From NCBI GenBank assembly GCA_036785705.1, contig JAWUZG010000036.1, positions 11,899,501 to 11,963,500 on the forward strand: a stretch of 64,000 bases of DNA, given 5' to 3'. The notes beneath the pieces are model-generated. The model searched no databases. It was not told the DNA's origin and worked only from the letters and a program-made list of their open reading frames with translations. Below are positions 38,651 through 50,700 of this stretch, one piece after another. This stretch comes from Acanthornis magna. Lineage: Eukaryota > Chordata > Aves > Passeriformes > Acanthizidae. A program made the position numbers and the translations under genes. Every line of letters begins with the position of its first letter. The stretch's first letter is position 1.

Positions 38651-38662
38651 GGGGAAATCCCC
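38651..38662. promoter_or_regulatory. Perfect kappa-B-type motif
   Basis: GGGGAAATCCCC contains GGGAAATCCC, an exact fit to the NF-kappa-B consensus GGGRNNYYCC, with symmetric GGGG/CCCC arms. It stands just before the GACA repeat. A single site without a known promoter is weak evidence of function. Confidence 0.2.
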
Positions 38663-38667
38663 TGTGG

Positions 38668-38700
38668 AGACAGGCAGACAGAAAGACAGACAGACAGACA
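38668..38700 (+). repeat. GACA microsatellite
   Basis: A degenerate then regular array of the tetranucleotide AGAC/GACA, about eight units, with interruptions in the first half. Confidence 0.85.
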
Positions 38701-39822
38701 AAATGTTAAGAAGTGATCTTTCACACCTGTGATTAGCCAGCCCTCCGATGACCAGAAACTGTTTAACATGCTGTGAAAAGATGATTGTATACACTCAAGG
38801 CTTGTATTTTCTCAGAAAAAGCGTATAACCTCTCTGTGGCTGCATCCTCCTTGGCTGTCTCTGACACCAGACAGGGGAACCCTCTATGATGCTCACAGCC
38901 AAAGTTCAGTTTATTCTGCAGCAGTGGGTGCAGATCAGAGCAGGATTCTTCTTTGAACATATTTTGGGTCTTAAGGCTTTTTTATACCTACAGTTCCATA
39001 CATAGGTATGTATGTGTTTATTTTTCTCATGGAACACAGTGCTGTGAATTCTTTCAGTGCCGCTATGGTTCTGTCTAGAACACACAGGCAAAACCATCTG
39101 CTTCAGAGAGGACTAGGGCTGTGCTTGGAGTCTAGGACATGATGCTCATTAGTGACCAACCAACCTTCTCTCAATGGTGACAAAGAAAAGAGAAATAAAA
39201 TTATTGTCTTTTTCCTGACATTTCAGGTCTTTTACATTTTTTCCCCTCAAAATAACCTTTAAAAGAAGTAACAAGGACCGGAAACAGTGCAATTCAATAC
39301 TATCAGATTTTATGCTGATGGAAATACATTCAGCAGTTGATAGAGTGGCAGAGTTACAGGGAATGCCTGACCCAAACTGAACCTGAGTGGTAAAATCTGA
39401 AAAAAAAATCCGAAAAACACACAAGTCTGAACCATTATAAGTTGTATGGGGGAAATCTACACCTTCAACCACAGGGGGATTCTAATTTAAGGATCTGAAG
39501 CTTGCAGTTCTAGTCAGGGCTCATTGGGTACTCTGGAAGCATTTGTTATTTTTTTGTTTAAGTTCAGCAGTGATCTTCCAGGATGGACCATGGGTCAGGT
39601 CTGCACAGCTCCCCTGGTTTCCCCTGCCTTTGCATCCCATCGGGAGAGGTCACATCAAGCAAGACCTCATAAAGAAAGCAAGCGCCAAGTGCCCAGGCCT
39701 GATTGCATCCAGCAGAGGGACAGATGCAGGGCCAAGAGGATTTCTCCCGAGTGTCTGCCAGTGGTTTGGGTCAACAATAACATCATTGAAGTGGGGAGGG
39801 AGGAGCCTCACAGCTGCTGGGC

Positions 39823-39863
39823 TGACTCAGTCCATAATGAGCATTCCCTGCCCTTTTTATAAG
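39823..39863 (+). promoter_or_regulatory. Promoter-like AP-1 site plus TATA motif
   Basis: TGACTCAG (39,823-39,830), a consensus AP-1 or NF-E2/Maf-type site, lies 25 bases upstream of TTTATAAG (39,856-39,863), a TATA-like element. The sequence around is GC-richer than average. If used, transcription would start near 39,890 on the plus strand. No coding start downstream was recognised, so it would more likely serve a non-coding transcript. Chance is possible. Confidence 0.15.
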
Positions 39864-42074
39864 CCTGTCTGATCTTCAGCCCAGCATCAAGAAGTTCCTC
39901 GCACGTTTTACCCCAGCTATACATTTCTGCCCTGTTTTGGTTCTCTTTTCATGTCTGCTGTGAATATATAAACACATCTCTCAGGCAGTTTCACATCAAG
40001 TGAAATCTGAGAGAAAATATATAATAAACCCTTTATCAAAAGGCTTTTAGACAGACTCTTTTTTAAACCCACTATGTGTTGATTAGAAGGGAAGCTCCTA
40101 TAGAGGAAATTGGCAGCTGATGCTCCCAGAGGCCTAAGACGCAGTGGTAGAAGTGTGACCTCAGGAAGCCAAGAAAAGCTAGAAGGAAGGCAGAATTTCT
40201 TTTAATTAGTCCTAGACGGACAATTTTTTAATTCCTTTTGCTAACAAAGACAGATTCTCACAATATCTCTGTGGTGTTTATGAACCCTTGTCAGTCCCTG
40301 ACATTTCCAGCTGTGTTAATGTGGGAAGTTCCTGGGGAAAGCCCCTTCTTGTGCTTGTGCTTTGAACAGTCCCGTGTTGTGGAAAACAGCCATGCAAAAA
40401 CAAAAACCTGACAAATTTTCCCTTTCATGCAGACTTATTTTTTTATACTCTCTCCCATGGGTTTTTATTTTACCTTGTCTTCCTTACCTAATTTTGTTCT
40501 AAAAATATAGATACATTTACTCACATGTTTTGCTATATCCAAGTATTTGCTGCTGCTAGCCACATTCCTCCATTCCCATTGAGAGATAACACCCACTTCC
40601 ATGCTCTTCCTGCATCTGGAAACCCCCACAGATGTTTGCTTTGCAAAAATCACACTCTATTCCTGCAGCAGAATGCCTGTAGCTACTTTGAGAATCATTT
40701 ATTAAAATAACCCAGTAAGGCAAACACACCTTGAGAGCATTGCAGAAGCAGGGTAATTAACCTCTGCAGAGATGTAAATGCTTTCTTTACGATGAAACCG
40801 ATTCTGAGGCAAATTTGTCTCAACACTGTTGTGCTTCTGAGTACTCAAAAACATAATTTTTCAGTTCATAGTGACTAAAACAAAACAACAACAAACAGCA
40901 AATAAAAATATTCCAGGTTGCTTCAAGTTGCACTTAAAATCTCAGAAAACACAGCCAGAGCCCTGGTTTCTCAGTATACAAAGTCGACCTAGAGGTATCA
41001 AAATGCAAGTATAGACATCTAACAGTGCGCAGGAGAAACTGTACAGCAGTTACTGGGCCTGTGTAGTCATGGTGAATAACTATCAGACACAGGTCTGAAC
41101 CAGAAGCCCCTGCCAGCCCTCCCACCCTTCCTTTCACCCTTGAGGGCCTCCATCCCCTTCCTTTCCAGTGCTGTGCTGGGCTGGAGCTGGAGTGGGTCTT
41201 CCTTCCTGGATTGGGTTTGGTTGACCAAGGCAGCAGCAATCTCAGAAGAGCAGGACAAACCACCATCTTCTCACTTGGGTGAGTTCACTGGGTTGAACTC
41301 TCACAAGGATTTCTCTGAGATTTCAGGACCATCAAAACTGAACCTAAGCCTTGAAATTATTCTGAGTCCAGAGTCCCAAGACAGATGTAGGATCTTAACA
41401 GACAGCTGTCAACTGGAGACAAAAAATGGCTCAAAATTCTCAATTACAATATGTATCAGAGAAATGCTGCAAATATGAACTCTGGTAATTGGATTGCTTA
41501 TTCAGACAGCCCAGAGAGGGTAATTTTGCTTTGGAGATAAACACAAGGTAGCATGGGCTCTGTAGAGTTCAGACATCTGTACATAATGAAAAGTGACCAC
41601 AGACACCAAAGCGATCTTGTCTGTTTTCTTAAAAATTCTACATTTCTCTGTTCAATTTTTTACCTAATTTATAAAAAGGTAATAGTGTTTATCTCAACAT
41701 AATGATTATCATTTTATAGCTGAAGCCCTTTTAATTGTTTGTCAAGAGGATTGGGTAACATGAAAAAATGCTTTGCACATCTAAAATCTGACAAGCAAAC
41801 AGCAAAACCAGGAGGAACTTTCATGGTTTAGAGCCTCTGCTTCACGGTAAAACATGGTGAGCACAGAAATATTTGTCCACAACTCTAATTAATATGCAAC
41901 ATGCAGAATTAACTGTAGGAATGCAAAGATCTCTTCTCTTGGTGAGTCATGTCTGAGTATTTTTACCTGGGGTAAAAAAACATACCTGGGGTATGATTGC
42001 TGTTACAAAACCCAGTCATAATAAAGATTCAGTACTGCCAAGTACCACCTGGGAAACAGACACTCAAAGGAGAC
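39864..42074. other. Unique non-coding sequence, nothing recognised
   Basis: Plus-strand frame 41,140-41,478 and overlapping minus frames are unrecognised. From 41,479 onward the sequence is AT-rich with stops in every frame. Confidence 0.5.
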
Positions 42075-42607
42075 ACACAAAGGAAGCAGATTTATTTATT
42101 CTGTGTGTCATTTCATCATTTTGTTAGTGTTTTATAAAATGAAGCATTTCTGTTAAAAGAACAGCAAGACAGTGCTACAACTTACATTATAATGGAATAA
42201 GTTTACTTTAAAATAAAGTGTGTGACACTGTACAAAAACACAGGGTTTATTTGTCTCAGTGGTATCACAGCCATACATAGAGTCCCAGAAGTATTGAGGT
42301 ATTGTAATCTTTTGTGGTATCAGGGCACTCATTTGGTCTATTATATTCTACAAAAAAATATAAAATATAAAAGTACACTGTAATTTCACTGTTGACGTAT
42401 CTTCTTTGAAATCAGTCCCTGCCCTGGAAAGCAATTTAAAATAAAATGGGAGAGGGGAAGAATTATTTTATCTTCCATTTTGCTTGTGGGGATGAGTTGA
42501 TTTGGCTCCTAATCTATAACTCAGTGACTCAAGGACAGCCCTTCCCAGTGACTTGTTGAAGGTCATCCAAGGAACTTGTCACAGTATTCATCAAAAGTCC
42601 CCATATG
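42075..42607 (-). other. Candidate 3'-terminal exon with 3' UTR of an unidentified minus-strand gene
   Basis: On the minus strand an excellent pyrimidine tract and acceptor (ccttctcctcctttcatttc ending cttttccccacag) finishes at 42,608. If translated in phase 0, the exon gives HMGTFDEYCDKFLG and a TGA at 42,563-42,565. The other two phases end after YGDF, or after about 25 residues. The body that follows is AT-rich with stops, like a 3' UTR. Two AATAAA signals occur, at 42,251-42,246 and in overlapping form at 42,100-42,091. Each is followed by a GT-rich downstream element (tgtgtttttgt and tttgtgtgtct), as real cleavage sites are. I do not recognise the peptide and found no convincing preceding exon at higher coordinates. 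It could be coding or a non-coding transcript end. Confidence 0.35.
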
Positions 42608-44747
42608 CTGTGGGGAAAAGAGCTTGAAATGAAAGGAGGAGAAGGACACACTTGACATACTATGTATTCTGCAAACTCCAGAACACCTCACCCTCACAAA
42701 AGCTAAGAATAAAATTTATATTGCACTAAGTTTGTAAAAAGCTGTCAGGGTTCATGTCAAGGCTTGTATGTAAAAACCCTCTTTTCCCTTAATGTTGCAG
42801 CCTCTCCCATTATCAGATGAACAAACAGATTATGATGTTTGAGGCAGGATCTGCACAAAACATTTTTATATTTAACGGCTTCTCTTCTGGTCATGTCTGA
42901 TCATGAATTTCAAGTACATACATTGCAGTATAACATCTCAGGCAGACACATGCACAAGACGTAATTCAGACTTTCTCACGTGGAAGGACCCTGGGCCAAG
43001 AAAATGCAGAGAAGTTTGTTATCTATATTCTTATTTTTCTGTCTCTGCAAGAAGATATTCTTTATTTTCTGGATAATTGAGCCTACTTTGTAGATCACCA
43101 GAACTGCGTTGCAGAAGATTAGCAAATCACACAACCTGATTCAACCTGAATGCGATGCTCAAGGAAGGAATTCCTCTGAAGTGAGAAACGGGGAAAAAAA
43201 TCTAAGCCTTTAATATTAGACAGCTGAGACTTGATGTTCCTCTTATGAAAAAACACTAATCTCAAAAAATTGCACAGATTTATTTTTTTGCTTCCATATA
43301 GTTATTAAATGGTCGAGCTCTAAGTTAGAGAACATCTATAAATAAACTGCTATTAAAACAGCTGGCAACTTTACCATTGCACTCTGAGTGCATGGCCTTC
43401 TTTTACTGTGTGATATACTTTGCAACTTTAAGTAACATATGGCAGTATGTTCTAGGACTAGCTATATCTCTAAGGTAGTATCGACCAAAATATAAATAAA
43501 TTTCACATCGCCTAGGAGGGATCAAATCGAAACCAGAATTGAGAAATTACACTTCAGAATGGTAAGAAAATTAGATTTAAAAAGTTCATATCAACACCTG
43601 GGTAATTAAATCTATAACCCTTGGCTGGTAGAATTCTTCACTTCCATCTCATTTTTAGACACTGAGAGCTCCTGTAAAAACCTTAAAGGCACTGCTATAA
43701 GAGCAGGTGTAATAAATTACAATCTCATTGAAAACTAGTGATCAAGAACAGCTAGTATTCACTCAATTATACTGAAGGCATATAGAAATAAATTGATTTG
43801 CTGATAAAGAGGAAAAGGTAATTTTAATTACAATGAATAGATGTAAGGATTTTAAAACTGGATACCATAGTGATGAGCTAGTCTGATTCTTGAAAAGTGC
43901 TAATTAAAGATTTTAGTGAGATGTTTTCTCTGTCACATTTGTACCACTTGAGTGAGACACTGTATTTATTCGGAATGCAGTAGTCAGCATCTCACTGTAT
44001 TTTATATAAAATACTAGCAATTAGGCTTTAAAAAAACCCTAATGGCTGCTATTCTGGTCCTTTCATTGCAATAAAGAAAAGGCATACAAAGTACCACAAC
44101 AGAGAAAAGTAATGGTGGAAAAAAATGAAAAACTTAGTTCAAGTGAAAAACAAAACAATGTATTTATTTATACAACAGAAGTTGTCTCACCGTAATATCC
44201 CAAAGTCAAAAGCTTAAAGGATTAAAAAACATTAAAAGCACTCTCCTGGCTAGTGACAATGCCCTCAATTCCATTATAGATCATAAAACTTACTGAGTAA
44301 ATATGTTAGTAGTGCAAGCATTAACACTTTCAGTTAAAAGGGAATGAGGACACTCTTCAAATAGAAGTAAAACTGTGGCAGATCATTAGGTAATTTTTCT
44401 CTATTTTCTTATTATACCTGCATTATATTTCTGTGCTAGATCAGGATCAAAGGCATAGCTGGGGTCCAAGGCAATAATTTATGTGTTCCAAAATAAATAA
44501 GTCTTACACAGATTTTAAATTTGAGGGTCTAATTGGGAAATATGATGCAGAAATTTATAAATTCAAAATACTTACCATGCATTTGAACAGATTTATAATT
44601 TAATCTCTGCAGCCATGATACTCTCAGATTTGGGTGCTGAGCTGAAACCTCTCTGGAATTTGCAGTCTCAAATTATTCTTGGTTTGTTTATCCCTTATTT
44701 GGTCACACTGCTTTTTGCCACTTGTTATAGAGTCATAGAGCAATTAG
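42608..44747. other. AT-rich open-frame desert
   Basis: With the candidate terminal exon, this completes a 3.3-kb stretch (41,479-44,747) with no frame of 60 codons on either strand. A minus-strand GTAAGTAT donor at about 44,576 has a weak acceptor partner, so no exon is called. If the terminal exon is real, this would be its upstream intron. Confidence 0.5.
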
Positions 44748-47700
44748 CTACTTACTTTTCAATAAAAGTAGGGGGGTTAGTTTGGATCTAAACACTGCAT
44801 TGTGAACTAGTATTTCTTCATGGCATAAATGCCCAGAATTGACTATAGCATTTATTTTCAGCTGGAAGCCTGTCTGTAGACTACATGAAGATGTGTGTAA
44901 GAAATGGGATAGGAAAGGCAAGTTCACCTGATTATGTGACTTTCTACATGACATTTGTAATGGGTTTCAGACCTACATTGGAATAAACTTGAGGTTTCCC
45001 ACCCAGAGGAAGTGATGACCACTGCTGTAGAAACATCAGAGTAGCAAAACTAAAACTAATTTCACTGTAACAGAAAGTCAATAAATACGTGTGTAGAGAT
45101 GGAAATGTCTTTTATTGCAATTTATGCTTTCTCAGAAACCTCTGACTTGAGGTAACATCACTTTTAGAAGTCAGCACCCACATACTCAAAATTAGTGTGT
45201 TGATGTTGATGTGCCTTAGCCTTAATTACACTGGAGAAAAGTAAACTAATAACTGCTTTACTTCAGAAGCTCCACACCCAAAAGACTCTCAGGCTCCACA
45301 GTCATCATAAATACTTGTAATGAGGAACTTTTGCTGTAACTTTTGTTTACACAAGCTTACTACTTCTGTGTCAGAGCCTGCCCCTGCTTCCATTGAAATT
45401 AATGGGAATTTTGCTGTTCCCTCTAATGAAAGTAGCTCCTAACACCCTGTTACACTTGATGATGATGGATCACTACTCCTTCCTTGCAAGAACAATAGTG
45501 CAGCAACCATGCCAACAAATATGCATGTGCTCAGTTGTAGCACCTGAATAGTCTCATTGGTTCCAGTGGAATGGCATAAATTCTTGAAGTTAAATGCACT
45601 TTCTGTTTGTTTTAATGTAGCCGACCATTGGAATCCTCCTCTGTCAATTAACACATCTTTCATTAGGATACATACAAACTTGGTATGATCTAGATGCTAT
45701 CAGCAAACATATGGCTGATCTGGCTTAATACTGCAAGTCCTGCAACTGATTACGCAAAAAATAAAAATCCAAACATAATAAATTTGTAGGACATCTAGGT
45801 TTATGTTTTTGGGGCTTTTACAGTAGAAAAGGAAAGCTAGTGGTGTTTATATGGAGTGTAATTCTGGATGGAAGTGCAGCGTATTGGGTCATCCCACCAA
45901 ATATAGGAAACATGTGTTATTCAACACAGTGACTCACACAATGAGTAATGTAGTCTAAAGGGTATATACTACCCTGTGAACAGACATAACTCTCAATAAC
46001 TAATAATCCCCTAAATCCCAGAGGGCCTTATCTAGCTGAAAGTGTCTGCAGCCTTGTGAGCTGTTCCAGCTGCACAGGGCCAGAGGTGTCAGCTCTCATC
46101 ACCAGGTTACCCCTGCTTGTCCTAGGAAAGCCATGGTTCACTCATAAACACTTGCAGAGCCCGAGGCAGAGTTTCCCTCATATGATGTGACAGGAGGCTT
46201 GATGCCACTGGTTCCAGTACTCCAGGCTCCACAATTCTTGTGTTGTGACAATAACTGGAACCTTGACTACAAAGCCAGTTTGAAAATGGTCTGTCTGCTT
46301 AAGAAATCTGGTCTGCTTGGGGTGGAGGGCTTCAAGTTCCTTGCCATGTTTGGAGAGGAGCCATATGTTTGTCATTGTCATTGCAGGTGGTGCTGGAGAA
46401 TAAGGACAGACTTTCTGGGACAACATGGGCCTCTTCAGACTTTGTTGGTTCTCTGTTTTTAACTGAAGCTTTTCACTGAGGAAAGCAGAATCATAAATAT
46501 CTACTAAGGAGCACCAAACTTCCACAAGTTACTGATGGACCTACCTGGAACTGCTCTGGGTGCTTGGGAGAGGGACAATCTGTGGCACATATCATAAGGC
46601 AGGCAATGAAGAGGAATATTTTTCCTTTTAAAATACAGGGTTCTGGGCTGGTAGAATACTAAAAGTTAGTGTGCAGCCTCAGCTGGCAGGTAGGAATGAA
46701 GAAAATCTTCTAGTGTAGAGCTTTGTATCCTCCCTGAGCTATAGAATACATTAATATATTTTTCTTCTGGGCCAGAAATGTTCAGAAATTATAGTACTCC
46801 TTTAAAAAACAGTGGAGTTGATGTGATCTGATTTTAGCCACATTTCTCAGCAAAAAAAGCCATGTGTTCATACCATCCCTAAATACACACTTCTCTGGAG
46901 CTGCCTCTCAGTCCTATCTCAGTAACCTTTGAACCAATCTTGACAAAGCAGTGAATGTATCCAGAAAGTGCAGCAAGTTCTGTGAAATTAGGTCTTTGGG
47001 TGGAGAGGGAAAAGGCTTATTACTTCCTCAGCTGTAAGCTGTTATGAAACATCTATAAAGTTCCATGAGAGAGACCTGCTCATCCACACTGCTAAAAGTG
47101 ATCCACGGAGTAACTTAGCCTCTGGACAGCCCCTGGTCTTCAGGGCTTATTTCTTTGTTCACCCCTTAGCTTTGCTTTGCAAGACCACAGCCAGCTTTCT
47201 CCAATACAACAGTCAGCCTTGACTTGGGAAATAGTTTGGTCAGGGACAGTTCCCAGGAGGTACCATGAATAAGCTCTTCTCGTTAGACTTAGCTCCTCAG
47301 TCCTTCAACACTTTCTCAAAGACTCTGAACCATCACTGTCCACATGGTGTACCATAGGTCATGCAATGCATGACTAAGTAATACTAAGTTTCATACTAAA
47401 AAACACTGTTTATGTGAACTGCAGCAAAATCTGACCTTTATTTTCAAACACTTTTAGAAAACCCCTACAACACACAAAGAATAGCAATTGTTTCTTAGGG
47501 ACCCCATCCAGAAGTAAATGGTGGTATAGAGTGACTCACTTTGCTTCACCTGTCCTCAGGACCAGGAATCAGTTACTGGATCCTTTTATTCAACAATATA
47601 AACCTGTACACCAAAACCAGGCCCTTGTTTTCTCCATTTATTTGGTTTTACAGAAGACTTTCATGTTGCACCGACAATGTCACTCTACTTGTCGAGAAAC

Positions 47701-49310
47701 ATCTTGCCCATTTTGGACTCCCAGCACTGCTATCAGCAGCTGTCCATTTTCAAGGTTTATTGTCTGTGGAAAGAGCTAGAAGATTCCAAACACCAAAATT
47801 AAGCCCATGCTGAAAGAGCCCCTCTGAACTCAGGAAGATGTGCCAGGACCCGCTGAGTGCCTTTCAGCTCAACCCCTCATTCAGAGTTAGCATCAAGTAC
47901 TCCCAGGAGTCCTTGCTTTGCACACAGCTCAATTTGATCAAATAAAAGCAATGTTGGGCAATAATTGGACAGTTCATTGAAACCCTTTCCTGCCCGTGGT
48001 CTTCCCAATGTGTAGAGTTTGTTGAGAGTGATCTTGATCCTGTGACATGCTACTGCTGCTTGGGAGCCTTGACTGAACTGGTGAGGCAGCTGCAGTGTCT
48101 CAGTAGGGATAACTGGCCAGCTCTTGTCCAGGGTGTTTTGGGGAGCAACAATGCCTGGGAAGGTGGGTTCCCATGTTTGTTTTAAATTCCCAAGGAGTTA
48201 AAAACTCCTTTCCAGTGTTAGCCAGAATGTTGATTATAAACCCACAATTTTCTGTAATTGGGCCTCATTAATAAATTCCTCAAGTGTTCCCAAAGGCAAG
48301 AGAGGTAAAACAAGAGCCACAGGGATCAGAGAAACAGGGAACTATGAGGATTCCTGAGTGTGTTGTTAATTCCACTTAATCAGCTCAGAGAAGCTCTGTA
48401 TTCAAAAGAAAATAACCATGACTCACAAAATACTCCTGCCAGCAGGGAATAGGATTCTCTCCATTTATAGTAATATTTTCCCCAATTTTTGTCCTTTGTT
48501 CCACTCCAGTTTTAAGTAAAGAAAAGACCCTCCCTCAGGCACCCTGAGCACTTTCCGTGTTCCTGAGCCTCAGTGAAGATTGGAAGAGCTGTGCTCCCAG
48601 GGAAAGTGCAGCGTGGGTCCCTGGGAGCTTCTGGGAGACCTGTTCTGCAATCCAAATGTGCCAGAGGGTTTTTCCATCAGATCCAGACTGAACAGAGTGT
48701 GAAGCAGAGCCATAATGAGGCAGGCACAAGATTTATTGCTGTTTGAAGAGGTCTCAGATAGTAACAAACTTCGAGACAGAGCAAGCCCCGTTCCCCACTC
48801 TACACTGCTTGCCACAGAAGGTAGACAAGTCAAACAAAGACAAGACAAATTACAGGGATAATAGCTCAGGTCATGAGAAAAGTAGGGATTATAAAGGATG
48901 AGAATGCAGGAGGGTTTGCCAGGAGAATGGAGTTTTCTGAAGGCGGCATGAAGGAACACCTGAAGGGGCAGATTCCCCAGCACCATATGGAGAGCCTAAA
49001 GTGCTGGACTCTAAAAACAAGAAAGGCATAATGAGAGTCAAGAAAGGAAGTGGAAAGATTTTGAGAAAAAAAAGGTAAAGAAGACAAAATATTTGGTGAG
49101 AGAAGGTTTGCACAGGATTTCCAAGATGCCTATAAATTTGGGAGCATAAGAGTGTGCAAGCAGTTGGAAAGCAAGGGAGATTGTGAAGCTGTCAGAGACA
49201 CTGCTCAGAAAACTTGTCTCTGCACTCCTCCTTACCCTTCCTTCTCACAACAGAATGTGAAGGTACTGCATACTGCTGTGTCCTGTATGGCCTGAAAAGA
49301 TGCCTGAATA
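44748..49310. other. Unique non-coding sequence with one small hairpin
   Basis: No recognised gene. A hairpin with 7-base arms (AAGGAGT/ACTCCTT) lies at 48,192-48,210. Minus frames at 45,439-45,663, 46,178-46,525 and 48,570-49,113 have no known domain. The interval ends at the 3' terminus of CR1 copy C. Confidence 0.5.
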
Positions 49311-50700
49311 TCACAGAATCATTTAGGTTGGAAAAGTCGTCTGAGATCAGAGTCCAACCTTTGATCACCACCTCGGCAATTAGGCCATAGCACTGAGCAC
49401 CACATCCAGTTTGCTGAGTACCTCCAGTGATAGTCACTCCGCCACCTCTCTGGGAAACTTGTTCCAATATTTGACAATACTTTCCATGAAAAAATTCCTC
49501 CTGATGTACAATCTAGACCTCCCCTAGCACATCTTGAGTCTTTGTGCTCCTTTTCTATCATTCATTACCTGGGAGAAGAAACCAACCCCCACCTGGCCAC
49601 AGTCTCCTCTCAGGCAGTTTAGAGAGTGATAAGGTCTCCCCTGAGCCTCCTTCTCTCCAGGCTGAACACCCCCAGCTCCCTCAGCTGCTCCTCACAGCAC
49701 TTGTGCTCCAGACCCTTCCCCAGCTCCGTTGCCCTTCTCTGCACTCGCTCCAGCCCCTCAATGTCTTTCTTGCACTCAGGGGCCCAGAACTGGACACAGC
49801 ACTCGAGCTGTGGCCTCAGCAGTGCCCAGTCCAGGGGACAATCCCTGCCCTGCTCCTGCTGGCCACACCATTGCTGATCCAGGCCAGGATGCCATTGGCC
49901 TTCTTGGCCACCTGGGCACAGCCTGGCTCATGTTCAGCTGCTGTCACCAGCACCCCCAGGGCCTTTTCCCCTGGGCACTTTCCAGCCACTCTGCCCCAGC
50001 CTGTGGCAGTGCCTGGGGCTGCTGTGACCCAAGGGCAGGACCTGGCACTTGGCCTTGTTGAACTTCACACTATTGGCCTCAGCCCATGGTCCAGCCTGTC
50101 CAGATCCCTCTGCAGAGCCTTCCTGCTCTCCAGCAGATCAACACTCCCACCCAAATTGGTGTTAAATTTACTGAGGATGCACTCGATCCCTTCATCAAGG
50201 TCATTCATAAAGATATTGAATAGTACCTGGCCCAATACAGAGCCCTGGGGGCACCAGTCTTGACCAGATGCCAACTGCATGTGGCACCACTCACCACCAC
50301 TCTCTGTGCCCAACCATCCAGGAAGTTTGTACCCAGCAAAGGGTGCACATGTGCATGCCACAGGCTGTCACATTTCCCAAGAGAATGTCACTGGAGACAG
50401 CATTAAAGGCTTTGCTGAAGTCAGGTAGGCTGTATCCACAGTCTTTCCTTCATCCCCTAGGAGTGTAACCTGGTCACAAAAGGAGATCAGGCAGGTCAGG
50501 TAGGACCTGCCTTTCCTAAACCTGTACTGCCCGAGTCTGATCCCTCGGTTGTCCTGTGTGTGCTATGTGATCACATCTAAGTTGATCTGTTTCACCGTCT
50601 TGTCAAGCAGTGAGGTCAGGCTGACAGGGCTGTAGCTCCCAGGATACTCCTCCTAACCCTTCTTGTGGGTGGGTGCCACACTAGACAATTTCCAGTTGTC
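49311..50700 (-). mobile_element. CR1 LINE fragment, copy C (longest copy)
   Basis: Minus-strand CR1 of about 1.39 kb. It contains the true 3' end ('tcacagaatcatttagg' on the plus strand at 49,311) and extends 5' into the reverse-transcriptase domain before truncating near 50,700. The minus-strand frame at 50,065-50,361 shows the RT block [19 protein letters not shown]. The next block should hold the catalytic FADD, but a 6-base loss leaves [11 protein letters not shown]. After it come [16 protein letters not shown] and, in neighbouring frames, the ORF2 C-terminus. Same subfamily as copy A, with near-identical stretches such as 'ggggcccagaactggaca'. The long plus-strand open frame at 49,544-50,263 is only the antisense of this element. 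The copy cannot make active enzyme. Confidence 0.95.

Larger units (their letters stand above)
37592..39822. other. Unique non-coding sequence, nothing else recognised
   Basis: No gene recognised. It carries a kappa-B-like site and a GACA microsatellite, listed separately. Minus-strand frames at 38,763-39,097 and 39,149-39,472 match no known family. Confidence 0.5.

Noticed and set aside
42530..42590. MIR-like SINE remnant (tgacttgttgaaggtcatcc)
   Set aside because: About 20 bases of loose similarity only. The minus-strand terminal-exon reading explains the same bases at least as well.
44577..44690. Minus-strand exon ending at a GTAAGTAT donor
   Set aside because: No acceptable acceptor lies upstream; the CAG candidates lack a pyrimidine tract.
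49544..50263. 239-codon plus-strand open frame
   Set aside because: It lies wholly antisense to CR1 copy C. The minus strand reads as reverse transcriptase, so this frame is a by-product.
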